From positions 1-7,454 of the forward strand of contig JAFXCU010000085.1 in assembly GCA_017521345.1 (NCBI GenBank): a stretch of 7,454 bases of DNA, in the 5' to 3' direction. This document shows positions 1-6,904 of the stretch, piece after piece. The notes under the pieces were generated by a model. It was not told where the DNA came from. It was given only the letters and a program-made list of their open reading frames with translations, and searched no databases. Origin of the DNA: Ruminiclostridium sp. (GTDB taxonomy: Bacteria; Bacillota_A; Clostridia; Oscillospirales; Oscillospiraceae). A program made the translations under genes and the position numbers. Each line of letters starts with the position of its first letter. The first letter of the stretch is position 1.

Positions 1-963
1 CTCACCAAGGAGCAGAAGGACCTGACCCCCGTGGTGGACACCTACCATCGGTGGCAGACCGCCCTGTCCGACCTGGCTGGGCTGGAGGACCTTCTGTCCG
101 ACCCGGAGTGCCGGGACCTGGCCCAGGCGGAGTACGGCCCCCTGAAGGCCGAGACCTGCCGCCTGGAGGAGGAGCTGAAGCTCCTGCTCATCCCCAAGGA
201 CCCCATGGACGACAAGAGCGTCATCATGGAGATCCGCGCCGGGGTGGGCGGGGAGGAGGCCGCCCTCTTTGCCCACAGTCTTTACCGGATGTACGCCATG
301 TTCGGCGAGCATCAGGGCTGGCGGCTGGAGCTGGCCGGGGTCAATGAGACCGAGCTGGGGGGCATCAAGGAGATCTCCTTCCTGGTGGAAGGGGAGGGGG
401 CCTTTGCCCGGCTCAAGCATGAGAGCGGGGTCCACCGGGTCCAGCGTGTCCCCGAGACCGAGTCCGGGGGCCGCATCCACACCTCCACCTGCACCGTGGC
501 CGTCCTGCCCCAGGTGGACGAGGTGGAGTTCGCCCTGAACCCTGCCGACCTGCGCATCGACACCTTCCGTGCCTCCGGCGCAGGGGGTCAGCACATCAAC
601 AAGACCGAGTCTGCCATCCGCATCACCCACCTGCCCACGGGCACCGTGGTGGAGTGTCAGGATCAGCGCAGCCAGCACAAGAACAAGGACCGGGCCATGT
701 CCATCCTCCGCTCACGCCTGTATGAGCAGGCTGTCCAGGAGCAGGAGGCGGCCATCGCAGGCCAGCGCCGCAGCCAGGTGGGCTCCGGTATGCGCAACGA
801 GCGCATCCGCACCTACAACTTCCCCCAGGGGCGGGTCACCGACCACCGGATCGGCCTGACCCTCTACAAGATCGACGCCGTCATGAACGGCGACCTGGAG
901 GAGATCATCGACGGCCTGGTCCTCCACGCCCGGATGGAACAGCAGAGGAACCAAGAACCATGA
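1..963 (+). CDS. prfA: Peptide chain release factor 1 (RF1), 5' end missing
   Basis: RF1 reads UAA and UAG in the ribosomal A site and triggers hydrolysis of peptidyl-tRNA. The frame is open to the left edge and its first residues ([15 protein letters not shown]) match the family some 33 residues in, so the true start lies upstream; the GTG at 31 is internal. 320 residues are visible, which with the missing part gives the usual ~355. Motifs seen (numbered from the first visible codon): the LLIPKDP and [15 protein letters not shown] stretch of the N-terminal part, the codon-reading PET tripeptide at 151-153 within [12 protein letters not shown] (RF1 type, not the SPF of RF2), and the catalytic GGQ at 195-197 (bases 583-591) within [11 protein letters not shown]. 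The tail [18 protein letters not shown] is typical. The stop overlaps the tsaC start by 4 bases (ATGA), suggesting translational coupling. Nothing looks damaged, so UAG should be an active stop codon in this cell. The methyltransferase gene prmC, often adjacent, is not visible and may lie upstream. Confidence 0.97.
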   Translation, partial: LTKEQKDLTPVVDTYHRWQTALSDLAGLEDLLSDPECRDLAQAEYGPLKAETCRLEEELKLLLIPKDPMDDKSVIMEIRAGVGGEEAALFAHSLYRMYAMFGEHQGWRLELAGVNETELGGIKEISFLVEGEGAFARLKHESGVHRVQRVPETESGGRIHTSTCTVAVLPQVDEVEFALNPADLRIDTFRASGAGGQHINKTESAIRITHLPTGTVVECQDQRSQHKNKDRAMSILRSRLYEQAVQEQEAAIAGQRRSQVGSGMRNERIRTYNFPQGRVTDHRIGLTLYKIDAVMNGDLEEIIDGLVLHARMEQQRNQEP

Positions 964-1592
964 AGGAAATGAACACCATCCGGTACACCATGGACACCGT
1001 CCCCCAGGCCGCCCGTGCCATGGAGGCGGGGGAGCTGGTGGCCGTCCCCACCGAGACCGTCTACGGCCTGGCCGCCCACGCCGGTCTGGACCGGTCCGTC
1101 CAGGACATCTATACGGTGAAAACCCGCAACCCCGGAAAGCCCCTGTCCATCCTGGTCTCCGGCATGGATATGGTGGAGGGGTATACCCAAAACATCCCTG
1201 CCGCCGCCTACCGGCTGGCGGAGAAATACTGGCCCGGTCCCCTGACCATGGTGTTGGAGGACAAGGGACAGGCCGCCCCCACGGTCACCGCCGGGGGCAC
1301 CACCCTGGGGGTCCGCTGCCCGGACCACCCCATGACCCTGGCTCTCATCCGTGCCCTGGGGGCCCCTCTGGCGGCCCCCTCGGCCAACCCAGAGGGGGCA
1401 CCATCCCCCAAGTCCGCCGACGAGGTCTTTGCCTACTTTGACGGCAAGATCCACGGCATCCTGGACGGCGGCCCCTGCACCGTGGGGGTGGAGTCCACCA
1501 TCGTGGACCTCACCGGCCCGGAACCCATCATCCTCCGGGAGGGGGGCATCCCTGGGGAGGAACTGCTGGCATTTATCCGGGGTATATCGTAA
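960..1592 (+). CDS. tsaC: L-threonylcarbamoyladenylate synthase (TsaC/YrdC/YwlC family, single-domain)
   Basis: This enzyme makes threonylcarbamoyl-AMP from threonine, bicarbonate and ATP, the first step of the t6A37 modification of ANN-decoding tRNAs, in the cytosol. The 210 residues carry the YrdC fold signature: PTETVYGL at 30-37, the KxR pair K54/R56 in [16 protein letters not shown] at 91-96, VRCP at 118-121, APSAN at 139-143 and STIVDL at 179-184 followed by ILREGGI. The protein stops just after the catalytic domain, so it is the short TsaC type; the B. subtilis homologue YwlC is longer because of a C-terminal Sua5 domain. Start chosen at the ATG of 960, which overlaps the prfA stop and has an AGAGGA-type ribosome site at 944-949; the ATG at 969 has no suitably spaced site. 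The partner genes tsaB, tsaD and tsaE are not in the window. A palindromic repeat starts 15 bases after the stop. Confidence 0.94.
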   Translation: MKEMNTIRYTMDTVPQAARAMEAGELVAVPTETVYGLAAHAGLDRSVQDIYTVKTRNPGKPLSILVSGMDMVEGYTQNIPAAAYRLAEKYWPGPLTMVLEDKGQAAPTVTAGGTTLGVRCPDHPMTLALIRALGAPLAAPSANPEGAPSPKSADEVFAYFDGKIHGILDGGPCTVGVESTIVDLTGPEPIILREGGIPGEELLAFIRGIS

Positions 1593-1607
1593 ACTGCACG
1601 GAAGAAT

Positions 1608-1637
1608 ATGTAGGGGCGGATAGTATCCGCCCGACCC
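1608..1637 (+). repeat. Palindromic intergenic repeat, copy A (forward)
   Basis: A 30-bp unit beginning ATGTAGGGGCGG and ending CCGCCCGACCC. It contains a perfect 8-bp stem, GGGCGGAT (1614-1621) with ATCCGCCC (1625-1632), around a 3-base loop AGT. It is one of four related copies in the window. The ATGTAGG end and the CGACC end differ, so each copy has an orientation. No T-tract follows, so it is not a simple terminator. Confidence 0.85.
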
Positions 1638-1660
1638 ACCTTACAGGGCAACGCCGCGTT

Positions 1661-1688
1661 GGCGGGCGGCTGATAGCCGCCCCTACAT
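1661..1688 (-). repeat. Palindromic intergenic repeat, copy B (reverse)
   Basis: Same unit as copy A in opposite orientation: it ends CCGCCCCTACAT, the exact reverse complement of the first 12 bases of copy A (1608-1619). The stem is GGGCGGCT (1664-1671) with AGCCGCCC (1675-1682) around the loop GAT. Copies A and B thus point at each other and form an 81-bp block (1608-1688) bounded by 12-bp perfect inverted repeats, which looks like a miniature element. The rest of the 125-base gap between tsaC and coaE holds the coaE ribosome site and no gene or clear promoter. Confidence 0.85.
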
Positions 1689-1704
1689 GGCCTTGCACGA
1701 AATG

Positions 1705-1710
1705 AGGAGG
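1705..1710 (+). promoter_or_regulatory. Ribosome binding site of coaE
   Basis: Perfect AGGAGG seven bases before the ATG at 1718. It fixes the coaE start and shows that coaE is translated independently of tsaC although the repeat block lies between them. Confidence 0.85.
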
Positions 1711-1717
1711 CACACAC

Positions 1718-2317
1718 ATGAAGATCATCGGTATCACCGGCCCCACGGGGGCCGGCAAGACCACCGCATTAAACGCCCTCACCAGTCTGGGGGGCTGCAT
1801 CATCGACGCAGACGCCGTCTACCACGAGCTCACCGTCACCAGTGCCCCCATGCGGGAGGAGATCTCCGCCCGCTTCCCCGGGGTCTATGAGGGAACCACT
1901 CTCCACCGGAAGAAGCTGGGGGCCATCGTCTTCCAGGACGAGAAAGCCCTGGCTGACCTGGGTGTGATCATCCAGAAGTACGTCACCCAGGCCACCAAAG
2001 AGAAGCTGGCCCAGGCAGAGGCCGAGGGAAAGCCTGCCGCCGCCATCGACGCCATCAAGCTCCTGGAGAGCGGCCTTTCCGACCTGTGCCACTGCACCCT
2101 GGCAGTCACCGCACCGGAGGAACTGCGAGTCAAGCGCATCATGGCCCGGGAGGGGATCTCTGAGGAGTACGCCTGGATGCGGGTGAACGCCCAGCACAAG
2201 AGCGCCTGGTTCCAGGAGCGCTGCGACCATACCTTAGAAAGCACCGAGGCGGACACGGTGGAGACCTTTGCCCAGAGGGCCCGCACCCTGTTCCGCACGA
2301 TCATGGAGGAATCATAA
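1718..2317 (+). CDS. coaE: Dephospho-CoA kinase
   Basis: Phosphorylates the 3' hydroxyl of the ribose in dephospho-CoA with ATP, the last step of coenzyme A synthesis, in the cytosol. The 199-residue length is normal for the family. Seen: P-loop GPTGAGKT at 8-15, the DAD substrate/catalytic motif at 30-32 (IIDADAVYHEL), RKKLGAIVF at 64-72 matching the usual R-x-x-LG-x-x-VF block, LLESGL at 115-120 (usual PLLFE region), and a C-terminal lid-like stretch with R140, MAREGISEE and NAQ at 157-159. Odd point: the stretch that normally reads L-x-x-I-x-HP is LGVIIQKYV here (81-89), so the usual His is absent and the enzyme is somewhat divergent. The P-loop also reads GPTGAGKT rather than the common GGIGSGKS. 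The stop lies 2 bases before the aminopeptidase start, so the two are probably co-translated. A related P-loop kinase cannot be fully excluded, but the DAD and LG-x-x-VF blocks favour CoaE. Confidence 0.88.
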   Translation: MKIIGITGPTGAGKTTALNALTSLGGCIIDADAVYHELTVTSAPMREEISARFPGVYEGTTLHRKKLGAIVFQDEKALADLGVIIQKYVTQATKEKLAQAEAEGKPAAAIDAIKLLESGLSDLCHCTLAVTAPEELRVKRIMAREGISEEYAWMRVNAQHKSAWFQERCDHTLESTEADTVETFAQRARTLFRTIMEES

Positions 2318-2319
2318 TC

Positions 2320-3726
2320 ATGGAAAATAAAGAACTGACCCTGGCTCAGCAGAAGAAGAAGGACCTGTTCATCCAGAAGACCAACGGCTATGACAAGCTG
2401 GCCGACGGGGAACTGGCCCTCATCACCGAATACTGTGAAGGCTACAAGACCTTCCTGGACGAGGGCAAGACCGAGCGGGAGTGCGTGGACTACGCCATCC
2501 GTCTGGCAGAGGCCGCAGGCTTCCGTCCCCTGGTCCGGGGCATGGAGCTGAAGCCCGGCGACAAGGTCTATGCCAACAACCGGGGCAAGGCCCTGAACCT
2601 GGCCGTCATCGGCAAGAAGTCCCTGGTTGAGGGAGCTGTCATCGGGGCCGCCCACATCGACTCCCCCCGCCTGGACCTGAAGCAGAACCCCCTCTACGAG
2701 GACAAGGAGATGGCCTACCTGAAGACCCACTACTACGGCGGCATCAAGAAGTACCAGTGGGCCACCATTCCCCTGGCCCTCCACGGCGTGGTGATCCTCC
2801 AGGACGGCACCTCTGTCACTGTCCGCATCGGTGAGGATCCCGGGGATCCCCAGTTCACCGTGGGCGACCTGCTGCCCCACCTGGCCGGCGACCAGGCCAA
2901 GAAGCTCATGGGCGACATCATCACCGCCGAGCAGCTGAACATCTTTGTGGGCAGCCAGCCCTTCGACAAGGAAGAGGGCTCCGACCGGGTGAAGCTGGCC
3001 ATCCTGGCCATCCTCAACGAGAAGTACGGCATGGTGGAGGAGGACTTCCTCTCTGCCGAGCTCATGGCTGTCCCCGCCGCCAAGGCTGTGGACGTGGGCC
3101 TGGACCGCTCCGTCATCGGCGCCTACGGCCAGGATGACCGTGTCTGCGCCTATGCCTGCCTGAAGGCTCTGCTGGAGCTGGGCGTTCCCGAGACCACCGC
3201 TGTCTGCGTGCTGGCAGACAAGGAGGAGATCGGCTCCGAGGGCGTCTCCGGCATGCAGTCCGCCTTCTTCGACACCTTCATGGAGGACCTGTGCGACAGC
3301 CAGAAGGTCCCCCTGCGGGCCTGCTATGAGAAGGCCTTCTGCCTGTCTGCCGACGTCTCCGCCGCCTACGACCCCAACTTTGCCGAGGCCTATGAGGTCC
3401 GCAACTCTGCCTTCCTGAACTACGGCGTGTGCATCAGCAAGTACACCGGCGCCCGGGGTAAGTCCGGGGCCTCCGATGCCTCTGCCGAGCTGGTGGGCAA
3501 GGTCCGCCGCATTTTCGCTGAAAACGGCGTGGTGTGGCAGCTGGCCGAGCTGGGCAAGACCGACCAGGGCGGCGGCGGCACCGTGGCCTGCTACATGGCC
3601 AACCGCAACATCGACACCATCGACGCCGGCGTGCCTGTCCTGTCCATGCACGCCCCCTTTGAGACCACCTCCAAGCTGGACTGCTACATGACCTACAAGG
3701 CCATGAAGGCACTGTACCATTCCTGA
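2320..3726 (+). CDS. apeA: M18 family aminopeptidase (aminopeptidase 1 type)
   Basis: A predicted cytosolic dinuclear zinc exopeptidase that removes N-terminal residues from peptides, probably in peptide turnover. The 468 residues are full length for clostridial M18 enzymes. Metal-site candidates occur in family order: H112 in AAHIDSPRLDLK (with D114), D272/D273 in YGQDDRV, the catalytic/ligand pair E302-E303 in ADKEEIGSEG, D345 in LSADVSAAYDP and H444 in LSMHAPFE. The central segment (about 130-240) corresponds to the beta-rich insertion domain that supports dodecamer assembly in the family. No signal peptide is seen. The ATG at 2320 follows the coaE stop by two bases and has a GGAGGA site at 2305-2310 inside the end of coaE, pointing to one transcript. 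The link to CoA synthesis is positional only. Substrate preference cannot be read from the sequence. Confidence 0.95.
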   Translation: MENKELTLAQQKKKDLFIQKTNGYDKLADGELALITEYCEGYKTFLDEGKTERECVDYAIRLAEAAGFRPLVRGMELKPGDKVYANNRGKALNLAVIGKKSLVEGAVIGAAHIDSPRLDLKQNPLYEDKEMAYLKTHYYGGIKKYQWATIPLALHGVVILQDGTSVTVRIGEDPGDPQFTVGDLLPHLAGDQAKKLMGDIITAEQLNIFVGSQPFDKEEGSDRVKLAILAILNEKYGMVEEDFLSAELMAVPAAKAVDVGLDRSVIGAYGQDDRVCAYACLKALLELGVPETTAVCVLADKEEIGSEGVSGMQSAFFDTFMEDLCDSQKVPLRACYEKAFCLSADVSAAYDPNFAEAYEVRNSAFLNYGVCISKYTGARGKSGASDASAELVGKVRRIFAENGVVWQLAELGKTDQGGGGTVACYMANRNIDTIDAGVPVLSMHAPFETTSKLDCYMTYKAMKALYHS

Positions 3727-3734
3727 TGAGGTGT

Positions 3735-3761
3735 GCGGGCGGATGCTATCCGCCCCTACAT
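3735..3761 (-). repeat. Palindromic intergenic repeat, copy C (reverse)
   Basis: Third copy, in reverse orientation, ending CCGCCCCTACAT at 3750-3761. The stem is GGGCGGAT (3737-3744) with ATCCGCCC (3748-3755) around the loop GCT. It begins only 8 bases after the aminopeptidase stop, so the mRNA would carry a hairpin right behind that gene. Confidence 0.85.
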
Positions 3762-3780
3762 CCCCAACGCACCGTTCCCC

Positions 3781-3810
3781 ATGTAGGGGCGGCTAATAGC
3801 CGCCCGCCGG
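3781..3810 (+). repeat. Palindromic intergenic repeat, copy D (forward)
   Basis: Fourth copy, forward, starting ATGTAGGGGCGG (3781-3792), the exact complement of the end of copy C. The stem is GGGCGGCT (3787-3794) with AGCCGCCC (3798-3805) around the loop AAT; the unit ends CGCCCGCCGG. Copies C and D point away from each other across a 19-base spacer, so 3735-3810 can also fold as one long imperfect hairpin or cruciform. The remaining ~37 bases before uppP hold its ribosome site and no clear promoter. Confidence 0.85.
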
Positions 3811-3831
3811 CATCCCCCACTGATAGAAAAT

Positions 3832-3838
3832 AAGGAGG
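3832..3838 (+). promoter_or_regulatory. Ribosome binding site deciding the TTG start of uppP
   Basis: AAGGAGG nine bases before a TTG at 3848. The next in-frame ATG would start at residue 36, beyond the conserved EFLPISSSGH motif, so this site and the TTG define the start. A strong site with a weak start codon may hold translation at a moderate level. Confidence 0.85.
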
Positions 3839-3847
3839 CGCATTGCC

Positions 3848-4684
3848 TTGAATTTCCTCTCTTCCATCTTCCTGGGTCTGGTCCAGGGCGTGACTGAGTT
3901 CCTGCCCATTTCCAGCTCCGGCCACCTGTCCCTGTTCCAGCACTTCTTTGGCATGAATGAGGGCGGGATGTTCTTTGACGTCCTTCTCCACCTGGGCACC
4001 CTCATTGCCATCTTCGTTTACTACTGGAAGGATATCCTTGGCCTCATCAAGGAGTTCATCCGGATCGTTTCCTGCCTGGTGAACAAAGAGAAGCGGGCCG
4101 CCATGGGCCGCCTGACCCCTCGCGGCCGGATGATCCTCATGATCATCGTGGCCACCCTGCCCCTCTTTGTCATCCTGCCCATCAAGGACAAGGTGGAGGC
4201 CCTGTACAGCAACACCATCTTTGTGGGCTTTGCTCTGGTGGTCACCGGCTGCATCCTCTTCTTCTCTGACCGGATGGCTCGGGGCAAGAAGACCGCCAAG
4301 AACGCCACCATGCTGGATGCCCTCCTGGTGGGCGTGGGCCAGGCCTTTGCCGTGGTCCCCGGCCTGTCCCGGTCCGGCACCACCATCTCCTGCGGCATGA
4401 TGCGGGGCTTCAGCCGGAAGTTCGCCGTGCGATTCTCCTTCCTCATGTCCATCCCCGCCGTTCTGGGCGCCAACATCATCAGCATCGGGGACGCAGTCTC
4501 CGCCGGCATTGAGCCCGGTATGCTCCCCGGCTACATTGTGGGCACCATCGTGGCGGCAGTGGCCGGCTACTTCTCCATCCGCCTGGTGAACATCGTGGCG
4601 GACAAGAACAAGTTCGGCAACTTTGCCTACTACTGCTGGGGCATCGGCGCGGCCGCCGTGGTGGCCACCCTGATCTTCGGCTAA
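3848..4684 (+). CDS. uppP: Undecaprenyl-diphosphate phosphatase (BacA/UppP family)
   Basis: An integral membrane enzyme that dephosphorylates undecaprenyl diphosphate to the monophosphate lipid carrier for peptidoglycan and other wall polymers; overproduction of the family is known to give bacitracin resistance. The 278 residues match the usual ~270-280. Diagnostic motifs are visible: Q13-G-V-T-E17 (the (E/Q)xxxE motif) running into FLPISSSGH with H26, FFDVLLHLGT at 42-51, and PGLSRSGTT at 171-179 with R175. Several long hydrophobic segments (about 94-112, 122-141, 158-170, 196-212, 226-246 and 262-277) fit a polytopic membrane protein. The start is TTG with a strong upstream site. It is followed after 30 bases by ftsK, so the two are likely co-transcribed. 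The pairing of a wall-carrier enzyme with a septum-located translocase is compatible with division but is not proof of a joint role. Confidence 0.96.
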   Translation: MNFLSSIFLGLVQGVTEFLPISSSGHLSLFQHFFGMNEGGMFFDVLLHLGTLIAIFVYYWKDILGLIKEFIRIVSCLVNKEKRAAMGRLTPRGRMILMIIVATLPLFVILPIKDKVEALYSNTIFVGFALVVTGCILFFSDRMARGKKTAKNATMLDALLVGVGQAFAVVPGLSRSGTTISCGMMRGFSRKFAVRFSFLMSIPAVLGANIISIGDAVSAGIEPGMLPGYIVGTIVAAVAGYFSIRLVNIVADKNKFGNFAYYCWGIGAAAVVATLIFG

Positions 4685-4699
4685 GTCCCATCGCAACAT

Positions 4700-4705
4700 A
4701 AGGAG
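4700..4705 (+). promoter_or_regulatory. Ribosome binding site of ftsK
   Basis: AAGGAG nine bases before the ATG at 4715, in the 30-base gap after uppP. It fixes the start of the translocase gene at the beginning of its lysine-rich leader. Confidence 0.8.
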
Positions 4706-4714
4706 CAATTTTCA

Positions 4715-6904
4715 ATGGCTTCCACACAAAAGAAAACCACAAGCACCAAGAAAACATCCGAAAAGAAGACCGACACCAAGTCCAAGGCCAGCACCAAGGG
4801 TAAGGGCAAGGAGAAGGAGAAGACCAAGAAGGAAAAGCCCCCGGTCTATGCCCCCAACATGGCGGCCCGTGGCGTTGGCGCAGCGGTCTGCGTCTTCCTG
4901 GCTGTCCTGCTGGTCCTGGGGGCCTGCCATGTGTCCGCCGTGGTGGTGGACTTCCTAGCCGACGGCGTCCGGGGCCTGGTGGGCTACGGCATCTATGCCG
5001 TCATCTTCTCCCTGGCCATGGCGGCCTGGCTGCTGCTCTTCCGGCGGCAGAAGCCCGTGACCCTGCGGCTCTGGTGCCTGGGTCTGCTGCCCATCTTCGT
5101 GGGGTCCCTGGGCCATATGTTCCTGTCGCCCTACCCCTACACCATGGAGTTTGCCACCTTCTCCAAGCTGTGGACCGACGGCACCCACCTCTTCTCCGGC
5201 GGCGTGCTGGGCGGTTTCCTGAGCATCTCCTTCTGCACCTGGTTCAGCAAGATCGGTGCCGGGATCCTCTTCGTCCTGGCGGTCCTCCTGCTGCTGGCGG
5301 GAGCCTTCCACCTGACCCCCGCCGCCATCCTGGCCTGGAACCGCAAGCGGCGGGAGCGGGATGACGAGTACTACGACGGCTATGACGACGAGTATTACGA
5401 TGACTACCGGGAGGACGATCCCCTCTATGATCTGCCCCCCGTCCAGGAGCCCGAGCCCATCTTCTACCGGAACGCCCCGCCTCCCGGAGAGATCAAACCC
5501 GTGCCCGATATGCCCCTGGACAAGAAGCCCGAGGAGAAAAAGCCCGAGAAGTCGGTTGGCCTGGGCGGGCTCTTCGGCCGAAAGGCCAAGGCTTCCCAGC
5601 CCGAACCGGAACCTGCCGACGCCATCTCCTTTGAGGACCCTGTGGAGGACCTTCCCCCTGTGAAGGAACCCACCAAGGCCCAGCAGAAGGCGGCCATCCA
5701 GAAGGAGGCCCAGCAGGTGGCCGAGACCATCGAGAAGAACCGGGAGACCCAGCCCCACACCTACCTGTACCCGCCCCTGGACCTGCTGAAGGCCCCCAGC
5801 GGCGAGCGGGCCAAGGCCGCCCACGACGAGCTGGAGGGGACCCTCTCCCGTCTGGCCAGTGTCCTGGCCTCCTTCGGGGTGGACGGTCATGTGACCGGCG
5901 CCGTCCAGGGCCCTTCCGTCACCCGCTATGACGTGGCCCTGGAGCAGGGGGTCCGGCTGAACAAGCTCACCAACCTGGCCGACGACGTGGCCCTGGCCCT
6001 GGGCGTGTCCAGTGTCCGCATTGCCCCCGTTCCCGACCAGATCTCCGTGGTGGGCATCGAGGTCCCCAACCGGACCGTCATCCCCGTTCCCATCCGGGAG
6101 GTGCTGGACACCCCCGATTTCCGCCGTCACAAGTCCTCCGCCGCCTTCTCGGTGGGCAAGGACATCAGCGGCAGCTACATCATCGGCGACTGCGCCACCC
6201 TGCCCCACCTGCTCATCGCCGGTACCACCGGCTCCGGTAAGTCGGTGTGCATCAACTCCCTCATCGTCAGTATGCTCTACAAGTCCACCCCCGAGGAGCT
6301 GAAGCTCATCATGGTGGACCCCAAAATGGTGGAGCTGGGGGGCTACAACGGCATCCCCCATCTGCTCATCCCCGTGGTCACCGACCCCAAGAAGGCGGCC
6401 GGCGCCCTCCAGTGGGCGGTCACCGAGATGATGAAGCGCTACCGCCTCTTTGCCGAGGCCGGTGTCCGGGAGCTAAACGGCTACAACCAGTGGGCCAAAA
6501 AGAACGACCGGGAGACCCTGGCCAAGGTGGTCATCGTCATCGACGAGCTGGCCGACCTGATGCTGGTGGCCGCCAAGGAGGTGGAGGAATCCATCTGCCG
6601 GGTGGCCCAGATGGGCCGTGCCTCGGGCATGCACCTGGTCATCGCTACCCAGCGTCCCTCTGCCGATGTCATCACCGGTCTTATGAAGGCCAACATCCCT
6701 TCCCGCATCGCCTTCGCCGTGGCCTCCTCTCTGGAGTCCCGGATCATTCTGGACCAGACCGGCGCCGAGAAGCTGGTGGGCAAGGGCGACATGCTCTGGT
6801 ACCCCCTGGGTTCCGGCAAGCCCCGCCGTGTCCAGGGCTGCTTCATCTCCGACGAGGAAGTGGCCTCCGTGGTGGAGAAGGTCAAGGAGAATTCCACTGC
6901 CTAG
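4715..6904 (+). CDS. ftsK: FtsK/SpoIIIE DNA translocase, membrane and motor part, ended by an in-frame TAG
   Basis: FtsK/SpoIIIE proteins are hexameric ATP-driven pumps at the division septum that move chromosome ends into the correct cell. Order seen in 729 residues: a Lys/Thr/Ser-rich cytosolic leader (1-45); about four membrane segments (roughly 52-75, 87-109, 118-137, 165-200); an acidic Asp/Tyr tract (216-235); a Pro/Glu/Lys-rich linker (to ~345); the alpha domain (about 350-480, with GPSVTRYDV at 399-407); and the RecA-like beta motor with Walker A GTTGSGKS (503-510), MVDPKMVELGGYNGIPHL (533-550), Walker B IDELAD (609-614) and ATQRPSADVITGLMKANIPSR (begins at 644). The motor looks intact. 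Translation ends at TAG 6902-6904 just after SDEEVASVVEKVKENSTA, where relatives continue without a break into the linker and gamma domain. Those 132 further codons follow in the same frame (full product would be 862 residues). The stop may be a real mutation, a strain variant or a sequence error. If real, the product is a translocase without its DNA-orienting domain. Confidence 0.93.
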   Translation: MASTQKKTTSTKKTSEKKTDTKSKASTKGKGKEKEKTKKEKPPVYAPNMAARGVGAAVCVFLAVLLVLGACHVSAVVVDFLADGVRGLVGYGIYAVIFSLAMAAWLLLFRRQKPVTLRLWCLGLLPIFVGSLGHMFLSPYPYTMEFATFSKLWTDGTHLFSGGVLGGFLSISFCTWFSKIGAGILFVLAVLLLLAGAFHLTPAAILAWNRKRRERDDEYYDGYDDEYYDDYREDDPLYDLPPVQEPEPIFYRNAPPPGEIKPVPDMPLDKKPEEKKPEKSVGLGGLFGRKAKASQPEPEPADAISFEDPVEDLPPVKEPTKAQQKAAIQKEAQQVAETIEKNRETQPHTYLYPPLDLLKAPSGERAKAAHDELEGTLSRLASVLASFGVDGHVTGAVQGPSVTRYDVALEQGVRLNKLTNLADDVALALGVSSVRIAPVPDQISVVGIEVPNRTVIPVPIREVLDTPDFRRHKSSAAFSVGKDISGSYIIGDCATLPHLLIAGTTGSGKSVCINSLIVSMLYKSTPEELKLIMVDPKMVELGGYNGIPHLLIPVVTDPKKAAGALQWAVTEMMKRYRLFAEAGVRELNGYNQWAKKNDRETLAKVVIVIDELADLMLVAAKEVEESICRVAQMGRASGMHLVIATQRPSADVITGLMKANIPSRIAFAVASSLESRIILDQTGAEKLVGKGDMLWYPLGSGKPRRVQGCFISDEEVASVVEKVKENSTA
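6902..6904 (+). other. In-frame amber codon inside ftsK
   Basis: GCC-TAG-TAC sits where the B. subtilis SpoIIIE sequence, as I recall it, reads Ala-Gln-Tyr (KAQYQEE), so a single C-to-T change turning CAG into TAG explains it. Reading frame, codon style and protein similarity continue unchanged on both sides. No indel is needed. The following base is T, and no stem-loop or other readthrough signal is obvious next to the codon. Confidence 0.9.

Noticed and set aside
1608..1688. Repeats as intrinsic terminators
   Set aside because: Stems are stable, but none is followed by a run of T, unlike the clear terminator at 7310-7336.
1885..3720. 611-codon open frame on the - strand opposite coaE and the aminopeptidase
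   Set aside because: It is the mirror of strongly GC3-biased genes whose + strand products have complete family motifs; its composition (Gly, Val, Leu, His rich) is that of an antisense shadow and it matches no family I know.
1608..3810. The four repeats as a CRISPR array
   Set aside because: Copies are in alternating orientation, in two separate gaps, with unequal spacers and genes between them; no cas genes.
3821..3829. Possible extended -10 promoter (TGATAGAAA) before uppP
   Set aside because: Only a partial match and no -35-like sequence at the right distance, which falls in repeat copy D; too weak to call.
3746..4708. 320-codon open frame on the - strand opposite uppP
   Set aside because: Covers repeat copies C and D and the whole of uppP in antisense; low-complexity Gly/His/Asp-rich translation and no credible ribosome site.
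4955..6361. 468-codon open frame on the - strand opposite ftsK
   Set aside because: Antisense shadow of codon bias; the + strand carries clear FtsK motifs over the same stretch.
6902..6904. Pyrrolysine or selenocysteine-like recoding at the TAG
   Set aside because: The family position is an ordinary Gln in a linker, not a catalytic site; no downstream structural element is evident, and no pyl genes are in the window.
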